A stretch of DNA of 52,334 nt from Paraburkholderia solitsugae. GTDB taxonomy: Bacteria > Pseudomonadota > Gammaproteobacteria > Burkholderiales > Burkholderiaceae. Shown here piece after piece: positions 36,710-44,987 of this stretch (position 1 is its first letter; every line of letters begins with the position of its first letter). Both the position numbers and the translations under genes were made by a program. A model generated the notes under the pieces. The model was not told where the DNA came from. It saw nothing but the letters and a program-made list of their open reading frames with translations, and searched no databases. The stretch is taken from positions 1-52,334 of the forward strand of contig NZ_WOEY01000112.1 in assembly GCF_013177695.1 (NCBI RefSeq), read 5' to 3'.

Positions 36710-37759
36710 TTACTGCGGCGAGTAAATCGAATCGAACACGCCGCCGTCGGCAAAATGCGTCTTCTGTGCGTTCGCCCAGCCACCGAACGAATCGTCCACC
36801 GTGTACAGCTTCAGCTTCGGAAACTTCGCGGTCAGCTCGGCCGGAACCTTGTTCGAACGCGGACGGTAGAAGTTCTTCGCAGCGATTTCCTGACCTTGCT
36901 CGCTGTACAGGAAGTTCAGATACGCTTCGGCCAGCTTGCGCGTGCCGTGCTTGTCGACCACCTTGTCCACCACCGCAACCGGCGGCTCGGCCAGAATGCT
37001 CACCGACGGCACGACGATCTCAAACTTCTCCGGCCCGAATTCCTTCAGCGAGAGAAACGCTTCGTTTTCCCACGCAATCAGCACGTCGCCGATACCGCGT
37101 TGCACGAAGCTGGTGGTCGCGCCACGCGCGCCCGAATCCAGCACGCCGGCATTCTTATAGAGCTTGCCGACGAACTCCTTGGCCTTCTGGTCGTTGCCGC
37201 CGGGCTGATGTTCGGCATAGGCCCATGCGGCCAGGTAGTTCCAGCGCGCGCCACCCGACGTCTTCGGGTTCGGCGTGACGATCGACACACCCGGCTTGAT
37301 CAGATCGTCCCAATCCTTGATCTGTTTCGGGTTGCCCTTGCGCACCAGAAACACGATCGTCGACGTGTACGGCGAGGCGTTGTCCGGCAAACGCTTTTGC
37401 CAGCTCTTGTCGAGCAAACCCTTGTTAGCCAGCGCGTCGATGTCGTAGGCCAGGGCCAGGGTCACGACGTCCGCCTGCAAACCGTCCAGTACCGAGCGCG
37501 CTTGCGCACCCGAACCGCCGTGCGATTGCTTGAAGGTGATCGTCTCGCCCGTTTTCGCCTTCCATTCCTTGCCGAATGCCTGGTTGACGTCCTGGTACAG
37601 CTCGCGTGTCGGGTCGTACGACACGTTCAGCAGCGTGGTCTCGGCTGCCTGTGCCTGTGCCACGACGCCGACTGCGGCAATCGTGCCGGCTGCACCGAAT
37701 GCGAGCGCCGCGATAAGTTTTTTGGTCCTGCCTGCCAGCCCCGTGCCGTGATGTTTCAT
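36710..37759 (-). CDS. sbp: periplasmic sulfate-binding protein
   Basis: Captures sulfate in the periplasm for CysTWA. The 349-residue precursor has a signal peptide with a basic start (RTKK) and a hydrophobic core, likely cleaved near residue 39 (AQAQA-AET). The mature start TTLLNVSYDPTRELYQDVN and the SHGGSGAQARSVLDGL segment are typical of Sbp/CysP. It is the first gene of the cluster, divergent from lexA, with an AT-rich control region upstream. Confidence 0.96.
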   Translation of the reverse strand: MKHHGTGLAGRTKKLIAALAFGAAGTIAAVGVVAQAQAAETTLLNVSYDPTRELYQDVNQAFGKEWKAKTGETITFKQSHGGSGAQARSVLDGLQADVVTLALAYDIDALANKGLLDKSWQKRLPDNASPYTSTIVFLVRKGNPKQIKDWDDLIKPGVSIVTPNPKTSGGARWNYLAAWAYAEHQPGGNDQKAKEFVGKLYKNAGVLDSGARGATTSFVQRGIGDVLIAWENEAFLSLKEFGPEKFEIVVPSVSILAEPPVAVVDKVVDKHGTRKLAEAYLNFLYSEQGQEIAAKNFYRPRSNKVPAELTAKFPKLKLYTVDDSFGGWANAQKTHFADGGVFDSIYSPQ

Positions 37760-37870
37760 GTCAACTTTCTCCGCGTTGTGGTCCGCTGAAACAGCGTGTG
37801 GTGTTGTTCTGTGTCGCGGTCACGTGCACATGAGCGCCAACTCGAAGGGCAGTCTATCGAAAGGCTTTCA

Positions 37871-37884
37871 TCATTAAAAATAAT
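37871..37884 (-). promoter_or_regulatory. AT-rich inverted repeat upstream of sbp
   Basis: CATTA-AAAA-TAATG forms a perfect 5+4+5 inverted repeat inside a short AT-rich island (about 37863-37915) of an otherwise GC-rich region, 112 nt upstream of the sbp start. It is a plausible CysB or promoter site; the assignment is by position only. Confidence 0.35.
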
Positions 37885-38031
37885 GTTTCTTCATTCTTTA
37901 ATACGCAAAAGTGGTAATGACGGCCGGATAAGGCGTTGCGGCACGAAAACGGGGGTTGGGGCATCCGTTTACGGCACTGGAACGCCACCCCGGGCCACGA
38001 ACTTAAAGTAAAGCTTGAATTGCGCGGAATA

Positions 38032-38047
38032 CTGTATAAAAATACAG
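38032..38047 (+). promoter_or_regulatory. SOS box 1 of lexA
   Basis: CTGTATAAAAATACAG matches the LexA consensus CTGT-N8-ACAG exactly. It lies 28-43 nt before the lexA ATG and probably overlaps the promoter. Confidence 0.95.
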
Positions 38048-38051
38048 TCAC

Positions 38052-38067
38052 CTGTTCATACATACAG
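38052..38067 (+). promoter_or_regulatory. SOS box 2 of lexA
   Basis: CTGTTCATACATACAG matches CTGT-N8-ACAG, 20 bp downstream of box 1 (about two helical turns), 7 nt before the ATG. The tandem pair suggests cooperative autorepression, as in enteric lexA. Confidence 0.95.
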
Positions 38068-38074
38068 TGGCGCC

Positions 38075-38725
38075 ATGACCAAACTTACCGCACGACAGCA
38101 GCAGGTTTTCGATTTGATCCGCCGGGCTATAGAACGCACCGGTTTTCCGCCCACTCGTGCGGAGATCGCCGCCGAACTGGGTTTCAGCTCAGCCAACTCG
38201 GCAGAAGAACATCTGCGCGCACTAGCTCGCAAGGGTGTGATCGAACTGGCGGCCGGCGCATCGCGCGGCATTCGCCTGCTGGGCGGGGCGGAAGATTCGC
38301 CGTACCAGTTCACGCTGCCGCACGCCAGCATCATGCAACTGTCGTTGCCGCTGATTGGCCGGGTTGCCGCAGGTAGCCCGATCCTCGCGCAGGAACATAT
38401 CTCGCAGCACTACGCGTGCGACCCCGCGCTGTTTTCGAGCAAGCCTGACTACCTGCTGAAGGTGCGTGGGCTGTCCATGCGCGACGCGGGCATCTTCGAC
38501 GGCGACCTGCTCGCGGTACAGAAGAAAAGCGAAGCCAAAGACGGCCAGATCATCATCGCGCGCCTTGGCGACGACGTGACGGTCAAGCGGTTGAAGCGCC
38601 GGCCGAACGGTATCGAGCTGATCGCCGAGAACCCCGATTACGACAACATTTTCGTTGAAACCGGCAGTGCGGACTTCGCACTCGAGGGTATCGCTGTCGG
38701 GCTGATCCGCCCGGGCGAGTTCTAA
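38075..38725 (+). CDS. lexA: LexA repressor
   Basis: SOS repressor/autoprotease of 216 residues, started at ATG 38075 (MTKLTARQQQVFDLI); the longer frame would read through the SOS boxes. The winged-helix domain spans about 1-65 with FPPTRAEIAAELGFSS. The cleavage site is Ala99-Gly100 (GRVAAGSP), and the catalytic pair is Ser134 (RGLSMRD) and Lys171 (VTVKRL). Two SOS boxes lie directly upstream. A small gene follows 57 nt after the stop and may be co-induced. Confidence 0.98.
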   Translation: MTKLTARQQQVFDLIRRAIERTGFPPTRAEIAAELGFSSANSAEEHLRALARKGVIELAAGASRGIRLLGGAEDSPYQFTLPHASIMQLSLPLIGRVAAGSPILAQEHISQHYACDPALFSSKPDYLLKVRGLSMRDAGIFDGDLLAVQKKSEAKDGQIIIARLGDDVTVKRLKRRPNGIELIAENPDYDNIFVETGSADFALEGIAVGLIRPGEF

Positions 38726-38782
38726 CCCCTGCTTGTGCGCCAACCCAAAGCTGCCCCAACGTTGAATCGCCTGGAGAGACTC

Positions 38783-39127
38783 ATGGAACGCCTTGCCCGC
38801 CTGCTGCCTTTTCGCCAGTTCGGTCGTTTGCGCCATCTGCGCAAGCTGGTGCCCTGCTCACTGATCGAGGCGTCCTCCGCCAGTACTCCATCGCTGTTCG
38901 ATGCGCCCGCCGGCGTATCGAGCCTGCCGTCCTCGTTGCCGGCTTTTGCTCGCGTGTCGTTGAATTCGGGACTGAATACGGCTGAACCGGCACGTCGTGC
39001 ACCGGTGCGCGTCTATCACGGGCCATCGCGGCTGATCATGGTCGGCACAGTAGACGCCGTGTGCCGCATGATCGATCGCTGTATCGCCGACGAGGCCAAC
39101 GTGCACGGCGCGGTGTTCGAGTCATAA
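38783..39127 (+). CDS. small conserved-looking protein downstream of lexA
   Basis: A 114-residue protein of no family I recognise. The ATG at 38783 has a GGAGAG site 5 nt upstream. The N-terminus is basic and hydrophobic (MERLARLLPFRQFGRLRHL), the middle is serine/alanine-rich, and the C-terminal 40 residues look folded (VRVYHGPSRLIMVGTVDAV then CRMIDRCIADEANVHG). With only 57 nt after lexA and no terminator between, it is probably in the SOS regulon. Pseudomonas has the division inhibitor sulA at this position, but I see no SulA motifs. Confidence 0.7.
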   Translation: MERLARLLPFRQFGRLRHLRKLVPCSLIEASSASTPSLFDAPAGVSSLPSSLPAFARVSLNSGLNTAEPARRAPVRVYHGPSRLIMVGTVDAVCRMIDRCIADEANVHGAVFES

Positions 39128-39185
39128 GCTGCACGGCGCGTGGACTGCATTCCACAGCTGCTGTGCGTCGCGCGGCATCCGCGGG

Positions 39186-39213
39186 GCGACGCCCGGCGTG
39201 CGACGCCCGGCGT
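39186..39213. repeat. two tandem 14-bp repeats
   Basis: GCGACGCCCGGCGT occurs twice without spacer (39186-39199 and 39200-39213), in the gap between the lexA-linked gene and the DUF2939 gene. Each unit is itself nearly palindromic. Confidence 0.85.
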
Positions 39214-39318
39214 AAAGCCTCTCGACCGCCCCTCCCTTCTCGGATATCGCATCGCATGGGATCGTTTTCGCGTGGCCGCGGTCCACGTTAGATCACACCT
39301 GATAGAGAGTCCCACTCG

Positions 39319-39963
39319 ATGGCAGTTTCAACTCGTACGAAGCGCAGTGCCGCGCGGCCGCTGATCGTCACTTTGATTGTGATTGCGGTGATCGCCGCGT
39401 TGGGGTTTGGTTACGCGTCGCCCTACATGGCGCTGAATAACCTCAAACGCGCGGCGGATGCGCGTGATGCGCAAACCGTCAATGAATACGTCGACTTTCC
39501 CGCGTTGCGCGAGAGCCTGAAGCAGCAGGTCACCGGCTTGTTAACCCGCCGGCTCGACGCGCACGGCAACGGCAACCCGTTCGCGGCGATTGGCGCAATG
39601 ATTGGCGTGGCCTTGATCGGTCCGCTGGTCGACGCTTATGCGACACCCGACGGCGTGGCGGCATTGCTGAACGGCATGCCGCCGCGCGGCGATCCGGGCG
39701 AACGGCCGCCGGTGCCGCCTGGCGCAGGTGCGCCTGCACCGGAACCCGCACCGCCTGCTGCTGGCAATACGGCCAACGGCACAGCTAATAGCGAGAACAA
39801 CGCGGCGCCACCGCAACCGCCGCAAACCACTGCGGGCTATCGCAGCCTCAACGAGTTCGCCGTCAACTATCAGCATGGTGCTGGCGACGCACGTTACTCG
39901 GCGATCCTGCGGCGCGAGGGTTTGTTCACATGGAAGCTGGCCGCAGTCAATCTGAACGAGTGA
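39319..39963 (+). CDS. DUF2939 domain membrane-anchored protein
   Basis: A 214-residue protein with one N-terminal membrane helix at about 14-34 (LIVTLIVIAVIAALGFGYAS). The DUF2939 region follows, starting YMALNNLKRAADARDAQTVNEY, then a Pro/Ala/Asn-rich linker at about 120-170, and a C-terminal segment ending LFTWKLAAVNLNE. Most of the protein would be periplasmic. The function of the family is unknown. It is convergent with the UspA-like gene. Confidence 0.88.
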   Translation: MAVSTRTKRSAARPLIVTLIVIAVIAALGFGYASPYMALNNLKRAADARDAQTVNEYVDFPALRESLKQQVTGLLTRRLDAHGNGNPFAAIGAMIGVALIGPLVDAYATPDGVAALLNGMPPRGDPGERPPVPPGAGAPAPEPAPPAAGNTANGTANSENNAAPPQPPQTTAGYRSLNEFAVNYQHGAGDARYSAILRREGLFTWKLAAVNLNE

Positions 39964-40096
39964 TCGTCTGGCGAGCGTTATTGACTTGAGCGGACTTGAG
40001 CGAATCACAGTCTGGCCGACACGGTCTCCCGGAACGAGCGACCGTTCGGCCCACGTGACCCATTCAGCCCAGTCAGCGCCTCCACCCCACCGTGCG

Positions 40097-40561
40097 TCAA
40101 GCCGCCGCTTGCTGCTGCTCCTGCGCGGAGGAGCACGCCACCAGAATGCTGCACGAGATCCGGTCGAGCAGCGGGGTATTCCCTGCGCCCATCCACCATC
40201 TTGACAGACCGGTGCGGCAACGGTGGCCGACCACCACGAGGTCGACATGCAGTTCATTGGCGAGGTTGGCGATCTCGTCGATCGGATGGCCAAACGCAAA
40301 ATGCCCTTGCGCGGTCACGCCGCGTTCGGTGAGCCAGTCCACTCCTTCCTGCAGGATGTCGCGGGCTGTTTTTTCGAAGCTGCCGCAGGCCACATCGGTC
40401 AGCAGGCCCGCGCTTTGCGCAATGCTCGAGCGCATATCCACCACTGACAATAAGTGCGTTTCCGCCTTCAGATCCAACGCCAGGTCGGCGCCGCAACGTA
40501 ACGCTTTGCGGCCTTCGCGCGAGCCGTCGTAGCACAACAGAATTTTTTGGTAGCTCGCCAT
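40097..40561 (-). CDS. UspA-family universal stress protein
   Basis: A 154-residue single-domain Usp protein starting MASYQKILLCYDGSREGRKAL. The usual ATP-binding G-2x-G-9x-G(S/T) pattern is incomplete: the sequence reads GHRCRTGLSRWWMGAGN, with Cys115 in place of the second glycine, so it may be a non-ATP-binding UspA-like member. It is monocistronic and divergent from the NodI-like gene across 265 nt with no other feature seen. Confidence 0.92.
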   Translation of the reverse strand: MASYQKILLCYDGSREGRKALRCGADLALDLKAETHLLSVVDMRSSIAQSAGLLTDVACGSFEKTARDILQEGVDWLTERGVTAQGHFAFGHPIDEIANLANELHVDLVVVGHRCRTGLSRWWMGAGNTPLLDRISCSILVACSSAQEQQQAAA

Positions 40562-40826
40562 GATTTTTCTCCCATCCCGCGAGGAACGCGGTCTTAATGA
40601 ATCATGGTGCGCCGCAATTCAGGTTGCAAGGGATGGAAAACGCTAAGTGCGCCCTAAACAGGTGCGTGCTGGGTCCAGGGCGAATTTGGGTCACGCTTGA
40701 ACCTCTGCCGCAGCGCAAGAAACGCTGTTCGGCGCATCGGGCGGCAACCAACACCTCTCTGCCGATGCCATAGAATGAGCGGCCTTACCGGCAATTTGCG
40801 TCTTTTCCCGGAGCCTCGATCGATCC

Positions 40827-41741
40827 ATGTCTGAAGCCGCTATTGAATTCCACCAGGTTAAAAAAAGTTACGGCGAGAAGACGGTCGTCGATGGACTGTC
40901 GTTTCATGTCAACGCGGGTGAATGTTTTGGTCTCCTTGGCCCGAACGGCGCGGGCAAGACCACCACGTTGCGGATGCTGCTCGGCATTGCCGCACCGGAT
41001 GCCGGCACGATCCGCCTGTGCGGCGAGCCGATTCCCGGCCGCGCGCGCGTGGCGCGAGCGCGTGTCGGCGTCGTGCCGCAATTCGACAATCTCGATCCCG
41101 ACTTCACGGTCCGCGAAAACCTGCTGGTGTTCGGCCGCTACTTCGGCCTGAGCGCCGCGCAATGCCGCGCGATGGTACCGTCGCTGCTCGAATTCGCGCG
41201 CCTCGAAAGCAAGGCGGATGCACGGGTGAGCGAACTGTCGGGCGGCATGAAGCGGCGCCTCACGCTGGCTCGCGCGCTCGTCAACGACCCCGACGTACTG
41301 ATCATGGATGAGCCGACCACCGGCCTTGATCCACAAGCGCGCCATCTGATCTGGGAGCGGTTGCGCTCGCTGCTTGCACGCGGCAAGACCATCCTGCTGA
41401 CCACGCACTTCATGGAAGAAGCCGAACGGCTGTGCCATCGCCTCTGTGTGATCGAGGAAGGACGCAAGATCGCCGAAGGCGCGCCGAGCGCGTTGATCGC
41501 ATCCGAGATCGGCTGCGACGTGATCGAAATTTTCGGACCCGATCCGGTTGCTTTGCGCGATGAATTGGCGCCGCTTGTCGAGCGCACCGAGATCAGTGGC
41601 GAGACGCTCTTCTGCTATGTGAACGACGCTCAGCCGGTGCATGCCCGGCTCAAGCAACGCGCCGATCTGCGCTACCTGCATCGTCCGGCGAATCTGGAAG
41701 ACGTGTTCCTGCGTCTGACCGGGCGTGAGATGCAGGACTGA
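40827..41741 (+). CDS. nodI: ABC transporter ATPase, NodI type
   Basis: A 304-residue ATPase of the DRA/NodI group. Walker A GPNGAGKT is at 38-45, the signature ELSGGMKRRLTLARAL in the middle, Walker B LIMDEPTTGLDP, and TTHFMEEAERLC after it. It pairs with the NodJ-like permease 65 nt downstream. Rhizobial NodIJ export lipo-chitooligosaccharides, but no other nod genes are here, and betaproteobacteria carry NodIJ relatives outside symbiosis islands. The substrate is therefore unknown and the symbol reflects family only. Confidence 0.88.
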   Translation: MSEAAIEFHQVKKSYGEKTVVDGLSFHVNAGECFGLLGPNGAGKTTTLRMLLGIAAPDAGTIRLCGEPIPGRARVARARVGVVPQFDNLDPDFTVRENLLVFGRYFGLSAAQCRAMVPSLLEFARLESKADARVSELSGGMKRRLTLARALVNDPDVLIMDEPTTGLDPQARHLIWERLRSLLARGKTILLTTHFMEEAERLCHRLCVIEEGRKIAEGAPSALIASEIGCDVIEIFGPDPVALRDELAPLVERTEISGETLFCYVNDAQPVHARLKQRADLRYLHRPANLEDVFLRLTGREMQD

Positions 41742-41806
41742 CGCGAATCGACATCGGCTCAGCTCGCAATCCTCCACAGCTATAACGACACGGCAAGAGA
41801 TACGCA

Positions 41807-42634
41807 ATGGACGCACGCACTTACGAAACTCACGGCGAGGCACCCTTGAAGCAGGAAACCTTCGCTGCTTTCCCCGCCAATGCCGTGAACTGGATTGCGG
41901 TTTGGCGCCGCAATTATCTGGTCTGGCGGAAGCTCGCAATTGCTTCGATGTTCGGAAATCTTGCCGATCCGATGATCTATCTGTTCGGCTTGGGTTTCGG
42001 GCTTGGGCTGATGGTCGGGCACGTCGACGGCGTGTCGTATATCGCGTTTCTGGCTGCGGGCACGGTGGCATCGAGCGTGATGATGTCGGCGAGTTTCGAG
42101 TCGATGTATTCGGGCTTTTCGCGCATGCACGTGCAGCGCACGTGGGAGGCGATCATGCATACGCCGCTGACGCTCGGCGACATTGTGCTCGGCGAGGTGA
42201 TCTGGGCGGGTAGCAAGTCGATGCTATCGGGCGCGGCGATCATGCTGGTCGCGGGAGCGCTCGGCTATGCGAGTTTTCCGTCGATGCTGCTGGCGCTGCC
42301 GGTGATCGTGCTAACGGGGCTCGCATTCGCGAGTATCGCGATGGTGGTGACGGCGCTCGCGCCGTCGTATGACTTCTTTATGTTTTACCAGACCTTGGTG
42401 TTGACGCCGATGTTGCTGTTGTCCGGGGTGTTCTTTCCCATTTCGCAGTTGCCCGCTGCGGCGCGGGTGGTGACTGAATTGTTGCCTTTGGCGCATGCAG
42501 TCGATCTGATTCGGCCGGCTATGCTTGGGCGGCCTGTTGACGGGGCTGTTTTGCACGTTGCCGTGCTGGCGGCTTATGCGGTGGGTGGGTTTGTGGTTTC
42601 GGCGGTTTTGTTTCGGCGCAGGATGATGAAATAG
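41807..42634 (+). CDS. nodJ: ABC-2 type permease, NodJ type
   Basis: A 275-residue inner-membrane permease with about six helices, partner of the preceding NodI-type ATPase. The segments FGNLADPMIYLFGLGFGLG and LLSGVFFPISQLPAAARV are typical of the NodJ/DrrB group. Of the last 31 codons, including the stop, 27 end in G or T and only 3 in C, unlike the C-rich third positions at its start. The structured repeat R2 begins about 65 nt after the stop. Confidence 0.88.
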   Translation: MDARTYETHGEAPLKQETFAAFPANAVNWIAVWRRNYLVWRKLAIASMFGNLADPMIYLFGLGFGLGLMVGHVDGVSYIAFLAAGTVASSVMMSASFESMYSGFSRMHVQRTWEAIMHTPLTLGDIVLGEVIWAGSKSMLSGAAIMLVAGALGYASFPSMLLALPVIVLTGLAFASIAMVVTALAPSYDFFMFYQTLVLTPMLLLSGVFFPISQLPAAARVVTELLPLAHAVDLIRPAMLGRPVDGAVLHVAVLAAYAVGGFVVSAVLFRRRMMK

Positions 42635-42700
42635 AGGTGGGGGCCTTCGGCCAGGTTTTTTTCGCGTGGCGGGTGAAGGGTTTTTTTGCTTCGTGGTGCT

Positions 42701-43147
42701 TTCTGTCTGCCTACGGCGTTGGTCTTTCGTTGATCTGTTAGCTTGCTCGGCGATTGTTCGTCTGTACGCCTGCGGCGTTGGGCTTTTCTTGAGCTGGTTA
42801 CCTGCGCGGCGCTTGTTCGTCTGTGTGCCTGCGGCGTTGGCCTTTCCTAGAATTCTTATTGGTTTATTAGCGTTGCCCCTGTGCGGGGCGGCACCTACTT
42901 CTCTTTGCCGGCCGCAAAGAGAAGTAGGCAAGAGAAAGCGGCTCAAACCGCAAATTCTTAAGCGGGCCCCTCGCACAGTCGCGGTAGTGGTGCATCTGGA
43001 ATCCGTGCCCTCGCACATTTGGCGTGGGTGACAAAGCAGTCATGCTTCCCGCCTCGCACTACGTGCTCGCCGGAAGGGTTCATCGTGCAAACCCATGGCT
43101 TCGTTTGGGTTCGGTGGGAGCCATCGGCTTCGCCTCGGCGAAGCGCT
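42701..43147 (+). repeat. structured intergenic repeat, copy R2 (3' variant b)
   Basis: The leader has three tandem units of 59 bp (cggcgttgg cores at 42714, 42773, 42832). The closing helix joins 42879-42888 with 42967-42978 (one bulged T). The long hairpin is 42894-42908 with 42914-42928, 15 bp and perfect. The small AGCGG hairpin has one changed base here. The 3' part is variant b, ending in an 8-bp hairpin GCTTCGCC-TC-GGCGAAGC near 43128-43145. It is codirectional with nodJ. Confidence 0.88.
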
Positions 43148-43232
43148 CAAGTATTCAAAGGGCAAGTTCCACTAGCAAATGAAAGTGCGAATATACAGCC
43201 CGAATGAAACGCCGGCGCGTCACCGTCACCGT

Positions 43233-43268
43233 GGCAGTGGCAGCGGCAGCGGCAGCGGCAGCGGCAGA
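43233..43268. repeat. hexanucleotide microsatellite (GGCAGC)6
   Basis: Six GGCAGC-like units without interruption (first unit GGCAGT, last GGCAGA), in the non-coding spacer between facing repeats R2 and R3. No gene depends on it; its length could vary between strains. Confidence 0.9.
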
Positions 43269-43324
43269 GTTGATGCGACTGCCGGCCACGGTTCTGTGAC
43301 AAACCGCGGGAACCAGAACACAAC

Positions 43325-43614
43325 GGACGGTTTTATGAAATGCCCTTCGGCGCGCGCAGCGCGCGCCGGAAGTATGACTGCCTTGTCACCAGGGCCGAAT
43401 GTGCGAGGGCACGGATTCCAGATGCACCACTACCGCAACTGCGCGGGGGACCCGCTTAAGAATTAGCGGTTTGAGCCGCTTTCTCTTGCCTACTTCTCTT
43501 TGCCGCCGGCAAAGAGAAGTAGGTGCCGCCCCGCACAGGGGCAACGCTAATAGACCAATAAGAAAACAAGGAAAGGCCAACGCCGCAGGCATACAGAAAC
43601 AAGCGCCGCGCTGG
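43325..43614 (-). repeat. structured intergenic repeat, copy R3 (3' variant a)
   Basis: Faces R2. On the minus strand the closing helix is 43538-43529 with 43448-43439; one pair is T opposite G, allowed as G-U in RNA. The long hairpin arms are 43490-43504 and 43508-43522, 15 bp, perfect, 3-nt loop. Both alternative small hairpins are intact around 43452-43481. The 3' end is the perfect palindrome CGGCGCGCGC-A-GCGCGCGCCG at 43348-43368. The leader (about one unit) abuts the histidine kinase stop codon within about 10 nt. Confidence 0.88.
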
Positions 43615-43622
43615 CAAAGAAA

Positions 43623-44987
43623 TCAACTCTTAACCACAACAGGCCCCACAACCTCATACGCCGCAAGGCCAAAAACCGAAACACACAACCCAGCCCGCGC
43701 AGCGTTATTCCGCACAGAAACCCCCATTTGATGCCGCGCGGCGATCCGCGACACGATCGCCAACCCAAGCCCGCTACCCTCCCCCTGGGCTTCCTCACCG
43801 CGATAAAACCGATCGAAAACCCGCTCGATTTCCGCCTCCGGTATCCCGGACCCGCTATCCACCACATCAAACCCCACCCGCTCGCCAGCACGCTTCAGAA
43901 TCACATCCACGCGCCCACCTCGCGGCGTATGCCGAATCGCGTTGTTGATCAGATTCCCCAACAGAACACTCATGCCGTGCGGCTCAGCCAGCACCGTATA
44001 AGCATCGTAGCCCGCCCGAGCGTCTTCACACTCCAGCCCAAGATCGATCTCCTTCGTCTCCGCGAGCAGCGAAAGATCCCCCACCGCCTGCTCGCCAATC
44101 CGGCGCAAACTCACCGGCACCATCGACGTCACCGGATGCGCATCCTCACGCGCCAGCGTCAACAACTGCTGCACCAGGTGAATGATCCGGTTGACTCGCC
44201 CCTCGACGCGCTCGAGCGCTTGCCCCTCGCCCTTTAACGAGCCATCGCGGGAAGCCGCCTGCAATTGCAGCTTCAGCGCGGCAAGCGGCGAGCGCAACTC
44301 GTGCGCGGCATCGGCGATAAACGTACGCTGCGCCTGCGACGCAATGTTCAGCCGCTGCAGCAGATCGTTGAGCGCTTCCACCAACGGTTTGATTTCGACC
44401 GGCACGGCGCCGTCCAGACGCAATGGCTCCAGCGAATCGATCGAACGGGTCGACAGTGCGCGCGTCAGCCCGCCAATCGGCGCCAGCCCCTTTGCCACCA
44501 CCAGCAGCACCAGCACGATCGTCACCGGCACCAGCACGCCGAGCGGCCACAGCGTATGCAGCGCCAGTTGCAACGCGAGGTCCTCGCGCACGGAGATCGG
44601 CTGCGCAACCTGGATATAACGGTCTCGCTGTTCCAATCCGAATGCACGCCAGTGACTCTCGCCACGCTCGACCGTGCCGAAGCCAGCAGGCAAACGCGAG
44701 AATACCGGCGCCTGCGTCGAGTGATAGATGAGATTGCCGGACCGGTCCCAGATCTCGATCACGACCCGGTCATCGGCCAGATCGCCCAGGTCAGGATTGC
44801 GATGCTCGCCGTCGCTCGCACCAGCCAGATTCGACGGCAACGACAGCGCCACCGTGTGCAGCTCGTAGTCGAACAGTTCGCTCGCTTCTTCGCGCGCGGT
44901 GTGAAAGATGCCGAACCCGGCCACGCCCGAGGCCGCGGCCAGCCCGAAAATCAGCCAGCCCAGCAGCCAGCGGCGAATCGACGTCAT
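43623..44987 (-). CDS. sensor histidine kinase (QseC/PmrB-like)
   Basis: Inner-membrane kinase, 454 residues from the ATG at 44987, which overlaps the regulator stop codon (TGATG); a GTG at 44993 is an alternative. There is a membrane helix at about 8-28, a periplasmic sensor of about 110 residues, a second helix at about 148-166, then HAMP, the H-box ADAAHELRSPLAAL with phospho-acceptor His229, N-box NLINNAIRHTPRGG, and the G-boxes DSGSGIP and GEGSGLGLA. Of its last 28 sense codons, 26 end in G or T. Repeat R3 begins just after the stop. The probable partner is the regulator encoded immediately upstream. Confidence 0.94.
   Translation of the reverse strand: MTSIRRWLLGWLIFGLAAASGVAGFGIFHTAREEASELFDYELHTVALSLPSNLAGASDGEHRNPDLGDLADDRVVIEIWDRSGNLIYHSTQAPVFSRLPAGFGTVERGESHWRAFGLEQRDRYIQVAQPISVREDLALQLALHTLWPLGVLVPVTIVLVLLVVAKGLAPIGGLTRALSTRSIDSLEPLRLDGAVPVEIKPLVEALNDLLQRLNIASQAQRTFIADAAHELRSPLAALKLQLQAASRDGSLKGEGQALERVEGRVNRIIHLVQQLLTLAREDAHPVTSMVPVSLRRIGEQAVGDLSLLAETKEIDLGLECEDARAGYDAYTVLAEPHGMSVLLGNLINNAIRHTPRGGRVDVILKRAGERVGFDVVDSGSGIPEAEIERVFDRFYRGEEAQGEGSGLGLAIVSRIAARHQMGVSVRNNAARAGLCVSVFGLAAYEVVGPVVVKS

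Noticed and set aside
38002..38016. CTTA/CTTG pair with 11-bp spacing upstream of lexA
   Set aside because: It is a single imperfect pair with no functional link to the response regulator. It shows that isolated pairs can arise by chance, which also tempers the arnB site.
42701..42860. Tandem 59-bp units as a CRISPR-like array
   Set aside because: There are no unique spacers between conserved repeats; the whole unit is repeated, and no cas genes are in the window.
43386..43592. Short open frames on both strands inside the repeats, with similar peptides in several copies
   Set aside because: The similarity follows from DNA similarity. The R4 deletion removes the frame, no ribosome sites precede the starts, and substitutions preserve base pairing rather than codons.
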